Of a DNA stretch of 64,000 nt, positions 57,765 to 64,000 are shown piece by piece. The notes below the pieces were generated by a model that saw only the letters and a list, made by a program, of their open reading frames with translations, did no database searches and was not told the origin of the DNA. A program made the translations under genes and the position numbers. This DNA is from Gemmatimonas sp. (GTDB lineage Bacteria; Gemmatimonadota; Gemmatimonadetes; Gemmatimonadales; Gemmatimonadaceae), in assembly GCA_023910675.1 (NCBI GenBank), contig JAAVWC010000021.1:1-64000 (forward strand), written 5' to 3'. The stretch's first letter is position 1. Every line of letters starts with the position of its first letter.

Positions 57765-59873
57765 TCACTTGGGTGTTTCGAGTTGCACCGTGGAGCCGGC
57801 GCGCAGCAATGCCCCGGCCGCGGGGCGCGTCCGCACGGTGCTCCCTTCCAAGACACTCACCTGGAATCCGGCGGCGTACAGGGTGCGCGCTGCCTGACGC
57901 GCCGACAACCCGAAGACCGACGGCACGGGGCGCATTTCGCCTTCGGTCTTCCGCTTGACGTCGCGGCTGACGGCAAACGGGAGGTCCACCACGATGCGCG
58001 ACGGCATGGGCAGCGGCTCGGCCTTGGGAGGCTCCGGCGCCTTGAGTGAATCGAAGCGGGCCGCTTCGCGTTCGGCGCGCAGCTGCTGTTCTGGAGTCAG
58101 CGGCTTGGGAAGCGGTGCCGGCATGGGACGCGCCAGGCGCGCGAGTTCCGTACGATCGAGCGACGCGTCGCGCGTGGCGATCGCCGACTGCAGCAGATCG
58201 TTCACCATGGTGCCGGACACGAGTCCGCCGTAGTAGGTGCCTACCGGGTCGATGAGTCGCGCTACAATGACGTACTGCGGCTTCTCCACGGGGAACATGC
58301 CGGCGAAGCTCGAGTTGTACTTGCCGATTTCATAGCCACGGCCGTTGTCGCGCACACGACGGGCAGTCCCCGACTTGCCGCCGACATCGAACTGCTGCAT
58401 GTCGGCGGCCGTCGACGTGCCACTGTCGACAACGCTCTTGAGCATGTCGCGCATGAGCTGCGACACCTCGGCGGATACGACGCGCCGCACGACCGTCCGC
58501 TTGTGCTTGTACACGAGGGCGCCATCGGCATCGTGCACTTCACGCACGAGCGACGGCTCGAGCAGCTCGCCACCGTTGGCAATGGCCGCGTAGGCGGTGG
58601 CGATCTGTAGTGGGGTGGCCGTCATGGCATAGCCAATCGACATCTGCGCATGATCGAGCGAGGAGTACGGCGGCCGCTTGACGTCGCCGCGCGATTCCGA
58701 GGGATACGACACGCCGGTGGGAACGCCGAACCCGAAATCGCGCAGCGCCTCGTACTCTTCACCATCCGAGAGCTGCATGGAGGCCTGCACCGTCCCGATG
58801 TTGCTCGAGAAGCGCACGATATCGCGCACCGTCATGCGTTCGGCTTTGTGCGTATCGATGTACTTCTTGACGCCGTACTTCCACTCGCCGTTGTACGTAT
58901 TGAACCACTGATCGGGGGCAATACGCTTGAGGTCAAGCAGCCGCGCGAGAATGAACGGCTTCATCACCGAACCGGGCTCGAAGGCTTCCGTGAGCCCGTT
59001 GCCGGTATACGCCGCTTTCCCATTGCGGATGCCGGCAATGGCGAGGACCGCGCCGTCGCGCGGATCGAGAATGAGCACGTCGCCACCAGTCGCTCCGGTG
59101 CGCTGGCGTGCGTTGGCCAGCGCCTCCTCCGCGATCTCCTGCAACTGCTGATTGATGGTGAGCGTGACGTTGTGGCCGGGCCGCGCGGCTACCGAATTGA
59201 GCATCGGCGACTCGATCCGTCGGCCGCGTCCATCGACGACCACCGAGTCACGCCCTTCCTTGCCACTCAGGAATTCGTCGAGTTCACTTTCGAGACCGCT
59301 GCGCGCATTACCAGTGGCCGTGGCCACGCCCACAATACCTGCGAGCCCCTGCGGCGTGGAGTTGATACGCGTGAGTTGCGAACGCAGCACGATGCCCGGC
59401 AGGTTGCGCAGCCGCTCCACATCGGAGGGCGCGAACTTCTGCGGAATCTCCACCCACTTGTACTTCCTGCGGTCGAAGGCGCGCTTCACCCACATGTCGG
59501 GGACGCGCAAATCCTTGAGGGCTTTGCGCAGTATCACGCGAGAATCGACCTTACGCTTCTTGCCGTCGGCGCCTTTGCGTTCGGCCACACGCAGATTGTG
59601 CGGCTCCACGATGATCTGGACCTGCTCGCGCGTTTCCACGAGCACGGTACCGGTGGCATCGAGAATCGCCCCGCGCGGTGGCGTGACCTGCACATCGGCC
59701 ACATGCTGCGTGGCCGCTTCCTGTGCCCACTTATCGTGCTCGATCAACTGCACGTGCGCCGACTTGGCCACCACTGCCGCGCCAAAGAGCACGAGCGTGA
59801 TATGCACGAAGCTGGCCCGCCCTCGGCTCAGTACCGGGGCCGTGCTGTCCGCGCTGTCTTCGGCCGCGCTCAC
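57765..59873 (-). CDS. ftsI: Septal peptidoglycan transpeptidase FtsI (PBP) with C-terminal PASTA domain
   Basis: The protein has 702 residues. An N-terminal helix (about 22-40) and PBP-dimer domain (about 62-225) lead to the transpeptidase. The serine is Ser302 in SVMK; the second motif is SSN at 356-358 and the third is KSGT at 500-503. A Pro/Ala/Glu linker (about 583-635) is followed by a PASTA domain (about 645-700), seen as VPSVFGLSARQAARTL and its later strands. It cross-links septal peptidoglycan with FtsW. PASTA on a division PBP is typical of Gram-positive PBP2x and SpoVD and is notable in a diderm. It overlaps ftsL by four bases. Confidence 0.95.
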   Translation of the reverse strand: MSAAEDSADSTAPVLSRGRASFVHITLVLFGAAVVAKSAHVQLIEHDKWAQEAATQHVADVQVTPPRGAILDATGTVLVETREQVQIIVEPHNLRVAERKGADGKKRKVDSRVILRKALKDLRVPDMWVKRAFDRRKYKWVEIPQKFAPSDVERLRNLPGIVLRSQLTRINSTPQGLAGIVGVATATGNARSGLESELDEFLSGKEGRDSVVVDGRGRRIESPMLNSVAARPGHNVTLTINQQLQEIAEEALANARQRTGATGGDVLILDPRDGAVLAIAGIRNGKAAYTGNGLTEAFEPGSVMKPFILARLLDLKRIAPDQWFNTYNGEWKYGVKKYIDTHKAERMTVRDIVRFSSNIGTVQASMQLSDGEEYEALRDFGFGVPTGVSYPSESRGDVKRPPYSSLDHAQMSIGYAMTATPLQIATAYAAIANGGELLEPSLVREVHDADGALVYKHKRTVVRRVVSAEVSQLMRDMLKSVVDSGTSTAADMQQFDVGGKSGTARRVRDNGRGYEIGKYNSSFAGMFPVEKPQYVIVARLIDPVGTYYGGLVSGTMVNDLLQSAIATRDASLDRTELARLARPMPAPLPKPLTPEQQLRAEREAARFDSLKAPEPPKAEPLPMPSRIVVDLPFAVSRDVKRKTEGEMRPVPSVFGLSARQAARTLYAAGFQVSVLEGSTVRTRPAAGALLRAGSTVQLETPK

Positions 59874-60187
59874 TTGGGCGACACCAGAAAGCGCGTCTGC
59901 GCTTCGGACGGGCGCGCCATGCCGAGGCGCTGTCGCGCTTCCTGCACGACGGTGCGCCGGCTGGTGGCGCGACGCAACGCGTTCTCGAGGTACTTCTCCT
60001 GGGCCAACAGCCTTCGCTGTTCCTCACGCAACGCGTCGATTTCGTTCACCGTTTTCACGCCTAACGGCCGACGCCAACCGATGGCCATGGTCACGGCAAA
60101 GAACACCAGCAGCCCGAACGCCACGATCGCGCGGCCCTTGAAGGGACCGCGCGTTTTTCTCGTGGTGCTCTTGCGGGCGGTGGCCAT
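59870..60187 (-). CDS. ftsL: Cell division protein FtsL-like
   Basis: The protein has 105 residues from the ATG at 60187, which overlaps the rsmH stop by one base. A basic tail (KSTTRKTRGPFKGR), one helix (about 21-38) and a leucine-zipper coiled coil (about 45-85, EIDALREEQRRLLAQEKYLE in part) give the FtsL/DivIC topology. The family has little sequence conservation, so the call rests on size, topology and position between rsmH and ftsI. It would form the FtsQLB complex with FtsQ. Confidence 0.82.
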   Translation of the reverse strand: MATARKSTTRKTRGPFKGRAIVAFGLLVFFAVTMAIGWRRPLGVKTVNEIDALREEQRRLLAQEKYLENALRRATSRRTVVQEARQRLGMARPSEAQTRFLVSPK

Positions 60188-61137
60188 CAGCGTGACAGTC
60201 TCCAGGCCCGGAGCCGGGCGCTGCGTGCGCGCGTGTTGCCGTCGACCTCTTCGTCGGTGGCGCTGACGGGTTTGCGCGTCAGCGTTTCTCCAAGCGGCAC
60301 GCCACGGCAGGCGCACATCATGAGCCGCGGCGGACAGGTGCAGGCGGTGCTCCAATCGCGGAACGCGTTCTTCACCAGACGGTCTTCGCCGGAGTGATAC
60401 GAGATGATCGCGAGTACGCCGCCCGGGGTGAGCCGATCGCGCAAATCGGGGAGCGCCCGTTCGAGCCCGGCCAGTTCGTCGTTCACGGCGATGCGCACCG
60501 CTTGAAAGATGCGCGCAAAGTCCGGGGCTCCGCTGCGCGGGCCGAGCACGGCGCGAATGGCATCGACCAGATCGTCGGCCGTCGCAAAGGGGCGACGCTC
60601 ACGACGGCGAATGATTTCGCGCGCCATGCGGGCAGCACGCGGCTCGTCGGCGTAGGCGCGCAGCAGCGCCGACAGATCGACTTCGTCGATGGTGTTGAGC
60701 AGCTCGGCAGCGTCGAGGTCGGCGTCGGTGCCCATGCGCATGTCGAGCGGGGCCCCCTCGCGGAACGTGAAGCCGCGCGAGAGGTCGTCGAACTGATGGG
60801 ACGACACGCCGAGGTCGAGCAGAATGCCGTCGAATTTTTCGATGTCGGCGAGGCCGGCGCCGCCGACGTCGGCGTAGTTGCCGAGCAGCGCGCGGAACTG
60901 CCCGGACTTTTCGTAGTCGGCGAGCCGCTCGCGCGCGGCCGCGAGGGCTCGCGGATCGCGGTCGACACCGGTGACGCGCATGCCGCGCTCGAGGAAGGCA
61001 GCGGAATGTCCGCCGCCCCCGAGCGTGCAATCGAGCACCGTGGTGGCGTTCGCCAGCAGCTCCTCGATTTCGTGCAGGAGCACGGGGACGTGATAGGCGC
61101 CGACGCGCGCGACAGGAGGCGTGCGGGTCGGGCTCAC
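60187..61137 (-). CDS. rsmH: 16S rRNA m4C1402 methyltransferase RsmH (MraW)
   Basis: The protein has 316 residues from a GTG at 61137. It methylates N4 of C1402 in 16S rRNA. YHVPVLLHEIEELL, the SAM loop DCTLGGGGHSAAFL, GVDRDPRAL, LLDLGVSSHQFDD and ISYHSGEDRLVKNAF are all present; the last is usually SFHSLEDR, so two positions differ. A C-terminal stretch with four cysteines (CTCPPRLMMCAC) is a feature of several phyla. It is the first gene of the dcw cluster here; mraZ, which usually precedes it, is absent. Confidence 0.95.
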   Translation of the reverse strand: MSPTRTPPVARVGAYHVPVLLHEIEELLANATTVLDCTLGGGGHSAAFLERGMRVTGVDRDPRALAAARERLADYEKSGQFRALLGNYADVGGAGLADIEKFDGILLDLGVSSHQFDDLSRGFTFREGAPLDMRMGTDADLDAAELLNTIDEVDLSALLRAYADEPRAARMAREIIRRRERRPFATADDLVDAIRAVLGPRSGAPDFARIFQAVRIAVNDELAGLERALPDLRDRLTPGGVLAIISYHSGEDRLVKNAFRDWSTACTCPPRLMMCACRGVPLGETLTRKPVSATDEEVDGNTRARSARLRAWRLSR

Positions 61138-61221
61138 GCGCGGATTGGGCTAGCGAACAGGCGCGTCATGGATACGGCAAAGGCGCCTCGACGGGCGCGT
61201 ACAAGAGCGTCGCAACGGGGC

Positions 61222-61251
61222 ATGATAGCGGCAAGCGGTCGGCAGCGTCAA
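61222..61251 (-). promoter_or_regulatory. Promoter-like sequence upstream of rsmH (dcw cluster)
   Basis: On the minus strand TTGACG (61251-61246) and TATCAT (61227-61222) are 18 nt apart; each matches the sigma-70 consensus at five of six positions. The start point would lie near 61214, giving a leader of about 75 nt to the rsmH GTG. It is the best vegetative promoter seen in the window and could drive rsmH through ftsA and beyond. Confidence 0.55.
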
Positions 61252-61357
61252 CAGACGCCCAAACGCGCCAAAATGTGCATTACCCGTGCGCGCGCACGGA
61301 TGTGATTACTCCGTGCGAGAGTGTGGCGAAACGTCGGTTTTGCGGCTGGGAGAACGC

Positions 61358-61394
61358 CAACGGGCCCGCCGTCACGAGGACGGCGGGCCCGTTG
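61358..61394 (-). terminator. Strong hairpin terminator after the TPR protein gene
   Basis: A perfect 16-bp inverted repeat (61358-61373 with 61379-61394, loop ACGAG or its complement) lies 16 nt past the TPR gene stop. The tail is GCGTTCTCCC on the minus strand, not T-rich. It separates the TPR gene from the dcw promoter. Confidence 0.65.
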
Positions 61395-61410
61395 CGACAA
61401 CGTGTGGAGG

Positions 61411-63102
61411 TTACTTGCAGTAGACCTTGATACGGGCGTCCGCAGCCGGATCCAGCTGCATCACTGCACCCATCAGGGTGCGCATCTGGTCGGGAGCGAA
61501 CGAGCCGCCACGGGGAAGCATGATCTGCGCTTCGACGAAAAGATCCTTTGCTTCCTTGGTGAGGGGGCAGCTCTTTGCGGCATCGGCCGCGGTGAGCTTC
61601 GCCTGACCGAACTGCACGTAGGTTGCTCCGAGAAGGAAAATCGCCTGCGGCTTCAAGCTGTTCGGCGCCACGGACTCGGCATACTTGAGGACATCTACGG
61701 CAGCCGTAAAGTCGTCAAGATTCTTGCTCGTGACCGCCTTCCGATACGCGTCATTACCAGCCTGCAGCGCCAGCACGCGGATGTTCTGCGTGGTGTCACC
61801 CGCAGCGATGGCCGCCTTGATCGCCGGCAGTACTTCCTTTCCAAGCTCCTTCAGCAAAGTCACGCGCAGCGCAGCGGAGTTGTCGACAGCCACCTTCGCT
61901 CCCTCGGCCTTGTCGAGCGACTCCAGAGCCTGCTGCAGCTGGCCAGAATTCTTGAGCGACATGATCTGCTCGTACACCAGCGACGGCTGGTTCGGGAACT
62001 TCGCTAGCCCCTTCGATGCGAACTCAGCGCCCAACTTGGGCTGGCTGTCGGTCGTATACGCGCGCGCCGTGCGGATAAAGTACGTGGTGTCGGCGAACGA
62101 CGTGTCGAGCTTGACCAGCTCCTCACCCTGCGCGAACGCCGCCTTGAAATCACCCTGGCTGAGCAGGATGATCCAACGGGTGCGGAGCAGGTCCGGGTCT
62201 CCCGGATTGGCTTCAACGGCCTGGTCGATGACGGGACGCGCGACCTTGGGGTTGGCAGACATGAGCTCGTCCACCACGTCCTTCTGCAGGCGCGGATTCT
62301 TCGGGTCCGTGGCAAGGAGCTTGGTGAGCGTCACGACCGCCGAGTCGCGCTCGCCCAACTCCTTGTAAGCCTGCGCCATGACGGCGAGGCCCGGGCGGCT
62401 CTTGGCATCGACGGCGACGATTTCCTTCGCAACTTCCAAACGCTGAGCCGCGGGCGCCTTCTGCGAAATGAGCACGTTGGCCCAGCAGATACGCACAAGC
62501 GTCGATTTCGGGTAGGCAGTAATGCCTTCCTTCGCGGCCGCAATAGCAGCGTCGAACTGCCCCTGACGACCCGTGTTCGTGCACTTCTGCTCAAACTCGA
62601 GCTGCTTGCGCGCTTCCTTGAGCTCCTTCGCAATCAGGCTCGACGCTTCGCCAACGTTCTTGGCATCGTACGTGCCGAGCGGCTGCACGAGGGCGTTGTC
62701 GCGGGCCAGCACGAGGTTGGCTTCGACCTTTACCCCGTCGGGCCCCTTGCTCACCGTACCCGTGACGTACTCGTCGGCGCGGAGCAGCGTGGCCAAGGCC
62801 TTCTGGTCATGCGGCTCGAGCGCTTCGGTGACGGGGAAGCCCGAGGCTTCGAGCGTGGCCGTGATGTCCTGCTTGGGGAGGACGTAGACCTGCTTGAACG
62901 GGAACTCGCTGGTCATGCGCGAGCGCACCGCATCGGCAGCCTGCACCCCCAGGCCCTTGTCGCCGCTGCGGAACACCGCCACCATGACGCGCTTCGCGTT
63001 GGGGTCGGGCACCCGGTTGTACTGGGCCGAAGCCACCGAAGGCACGAGAGTGCCACCGAGGGCCAAACCGATCCCTGCGAGCGTCTGGAAATGCCGTGAC
63101 AT
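61411..63102 (-). CDS. Secreted tetratricopeptide-repeat protein
   Basis: The protein has 563 residues from the ATG at 63102. GGAGG precedes it by 11 bases; the TTG immediately upstream would be at 8. A signal peptide ends PSVASA (about residue 26). An N-terminal alpha/beta part (about 30-165, VMVAVFRSGDKGLGVQAAD and VYVLPKQDI) resembles a CsgG-like or TolB-N-like fold. About 12 helical TPR-like repeats follow (IAAAKEGITAYPKSTLVRI; AFAQGEELVKLDTSFADT; and others). The end is KVYCK, with cysteines near the C-terminus. It is likely a periplasmic scaffold. It has its own terminator. Confidence 0.75.
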   Translation of the reverse strand: MSRHFQTLAGIGLALGGTLVPSVASAQYNRVPDPNAKRVMVAVFRSGDKGLGVQAADAVRSRMTSEFPFKQVYVLPKQDITATLEASGFPVTEALEPHDQKALATLLRADEYVTGTVSKGPDGVKVEANLVLARDNALVQPLGTYDAKNVGEASSLIAKELKEARKQLEFEQKCTNTGRQGQFDAAIAAAKEGITAYPKSTLVRICWANVLISQKAPAAQRLEVAKEIVAVDAKSRPGLAVMAQAYKELGERDSAVVTLTKLLATDPKNPRLQKDVVDELMSANPKVARPVIDQAVEANPGDPDLLRTRWIILLSQGDFKAAFAQGEELVKLDTSFADTTYFIRTARAYTTDSQPKLGAEFASKGLAKFPNQPSLVYEQIMSLKNSGQLQQALESLDKAEGAKVAVDNSAALRVTLLKELGKEVLPAIKAAIAAGDTTQNIRVLALQAGNDAYRKAVTSKNLDDFTAAVDVLKYAESVAPNSLKPQAIFLLGATYVQFGQAKLTAADAAKSCPLTKEAKDLFVEAQIMLPRGGSFAPDQMRTLMGAVMQLDPAADARIKVYCK

Positions 63103-63261
63103 CAATGTCGTAACCTCCGCAACTGAGCCGTGGTACACGGAAACCCGGGGGATGGAACAACCCGTGGACGGTGAGTCGCGCGGGTCTGGGGGGTGATGCT
63201 GGACAAACTGCGGCGCCCTCTGCCCATCGGCAAGTTTCTGCCGGGGGACGAGGTGACGGTA

Positions 63262-63335
63262 TGGGCGAAGAGGGATTCGAACCCCCGACCCCCTGTGTGT
63301 AAGACAGGTGCTCTAACCAGCTGAGCTATTCGCCC
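63262..63335 (-). tRNA. tRNA-Val (anticodon UAC)
   Basis: The 74-nt minus-strand sequence folds as a full cloverleaf. The acceptor stem is GGGCGAA/TTCGCCC and the D arm GCTC...GAGC. The anticodon stem CCTGT/ACAGG has loop CTTACAC (anticodon TAC, valine), and the T arm is GGGGG-TTCGAAT-CCCTC. The discriminator is A. The CCA end is not encoded. Confidence 0.95.
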
Positions 63336-63434
63336 GTGTTACGCCTCGCCCCAACCGTCTGCTCTTCAAAAAACTACAACAGGCGGCGGGATCAGTTCCT
63401 AGGGGAAGCACAACCTTAACCGGATTGTCACGTT

Positions 63435-63457
63435 GGGGTGGGACTTCGTCCCATCCC
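63435..63457 (-). terminator. Hairpin downstream of the small membrane protein gene
   Basis: A 10-bp stem (63435-63444 with 63448-63457, one wobble pair) with a UUC/GAA loop lies 29 nt past the stop at 63487. On the minus strand four T precede the stem and the tail is CAACGTGAC, so it is a stem without a strong U-tract. It also lies upstream of tRNA-Val. Confidence 0.45.
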
Positions 63458-63486
63458 AAAATCGGAAAACAACCCTTCGACCGAAC

Positions 63487-63657
63487 TCAGCCCTTCAGGA
63501 TCGCGAGTGGTACCAGCACACAGTACCCCAGAACCAGGAGAACGGGCGCGATGGTTTCGCCGCCGCGGGCGAGGTCGAGATATCCCAACAGGAGGGAGGC
63601 AGCGGCCAGCCCGTAATACAGCAGCGGGCGTGGACGCGGGGTGTCTTTCGAAGTCAT
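63487..63657 (-). CDS. Small two-helix membrane protein
   Basis: The protein has 56 residues from the ATG at 63657. A short basic start (MTSKDTPRPRP) is followed by two helices (about 12-27, LLYYGLAAASLLLGYLDL; and about 33-52, TIAPVLLVLGYCVLVPLAIL) joined by ARGGET. The pattern LGYLDLARGGxTxAPxLLVxGYCxxxP gives a compact hairpin. It is downstream of another membrane protein gene by 66 bp on the same strand. Function unknown. Confidence 0.7.
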   Translation of the reverse strand: MTSKDTPRPRPLLYYGLAAASLLLGYLDLARGGETIAPVLLVLGYCVLVPLAILKG

Positions 63658-63723
63658 GCCCGCAAAATGCAGAGGAGACCGGACCTGCCACAAGGACCCC
63701 GTCCGCTCTTCTTCCGTTCCTGC

Positions 63724-64000
63724 TCAGTTCGCCCCGTGACGGGCCTCACTCCCCGCGCCGTCGGCGACCGGCTCCCCCACCCCATCGAGCATGGCCTGCA
63801 AGGCACTCTGCCGTTCGGCTTCCTCCTGGCGGGCGTCGGCGGCCCGCATGGCGTCGAGCTTCCGCCGGTCGCGGCGCCGACGAATGACGAACAGCGGGAC
63901 GAGCACCAGACCGAAGAGCCCCACGGCCGCCGAGACGTTGGTGACGAACGAGAGTGCGCCGTAGCGGGATCGCGTTTGCGCGCGCCAGTGCTTTTCGAAG
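63724..64000 (-). CDS. C-terminal part of a membrane protein (cut by window edge)
   Basis: The frame is open from the window edge and ends at 63724, with about 91 visible residues. A membrane helix (VTNVSAAVGLFGLVLVPLFVI) is followed by RRRRDRRKLDAMR and an Ala/Glu/Gln-rich, probably helical cytoplasmic tail. The start FEKHWRAQTRSRYGALSF followed by one helix and a basic tail resembles the C-terminal anchor of some peptidase-MA-type surface proteins, but too little is visible to be sure. Confidence 0.6.
   Translation of the reverse strand, partial: FEKHWRAQTRSRYGALSFVTNVSAAVGLFGLVLVPLFVIRRRRDRRKLDAMRAADARQEEAERQSALQAMLDGVGEPVADGAGSEARHGAN

Overview
The window is a contiguous, very GC-rich bacterial chromosome segment, gene-dense and mostly transcribed leftward (minus strand). 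Several traits together point to the Gemmatimonadota: diderm features (outer-membrane barrels, lipoproteins, porin-like proteins), Ser/Thr kinases fused to PD40/TolB-like propellers, M1, M14 and M23 secreted peptidases, PASTA-bearing FtsI, and high-GC codon use. That assignment is inference from protein character; no database search was possible. No phage genes, insertion sequences, CRISPR arrays or rRNA were seen. One tRNA (Val, UAC) is present.

Left part (1-18.5 kb). A probable 5' fragment of argS and an FmdB-like small protein without zinc cysteines come first. They are followed by a lipoprotein with two Rieske domains and a plus-strand unknown with two CxxC pairs. A minus-strand signalling/redox locus follows: ECF sigma factor, anti-sigma factor, coiled-coil outer-membrane porin, cupredoxin, Cache/HAMP-type membrane Ser/Thr kinase, and a lipoprotein with Ig-like, cupredoxin and CHRD domains. 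To the right are an M1 aminopeptidase, two small envelope proteins, a T-protein (chorismate mutase-prephenate dehydrogenase), the catalytic subunit of methylmalonyl-CoA mutase, and fructose-1,6-bisphosphatase.

Middle part (18.5-37.2 kb). One tightly packed leftward series runs alr, deoB, cdd, a DNRLRE-like lipoprotein, an outer-membrane barrel, miaB and comEC. mazG is divergent from alr and convergent with asnS. A hybrid histidine kinase, recG-ftsY (4-nt overlap) and a vWA membrane protein follow.

Right part (37.3-61.2 kb) is the division and cell-wall (dcw) cluster. Its transcription order is rsmH, ftsL, ftsI, murE, murF, mraY, murD, ftsW, murG, murC, ftsQ, ftsA, then a Ser/Thr kinase with a propeller, a large M14 peptidase, an 863-bp non-coding stretch, ftsZ and an M23 peptidase. 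Most junctions are ATGA/GTGA overlaps. A good promoter-like sequence lies upstream of rsmH. mraZ, murB and ddl are not in the cluster. Unusually, ftsA and ftsZ are separated by about 6.5 kb. The non-coding stretch before ftsZ holds a very large imperfect inverted repeat, whose loop carries 21 tandem copies of a TCGGGG hexamer and whose arms carry 20-bp direct repeats. The M23 gene downstream of ftsZ is split over three frames by two one-base shifts.

The far right holds a secreted TPR protein with its own strong hairpin terminator, tRNA-Val, a small membrane protein and the C-terminal part of another membrane protein cut by the window edge.

The best candidates for something undescribed are the hexamer/hairpin element at 40.2-40.7 kb, the kinase-peptidase insertion between ftsA and ftsZ, and the sigma/anti-sigma-porin-cupredoxin-kinase locus at 3.2-10.6 kb.
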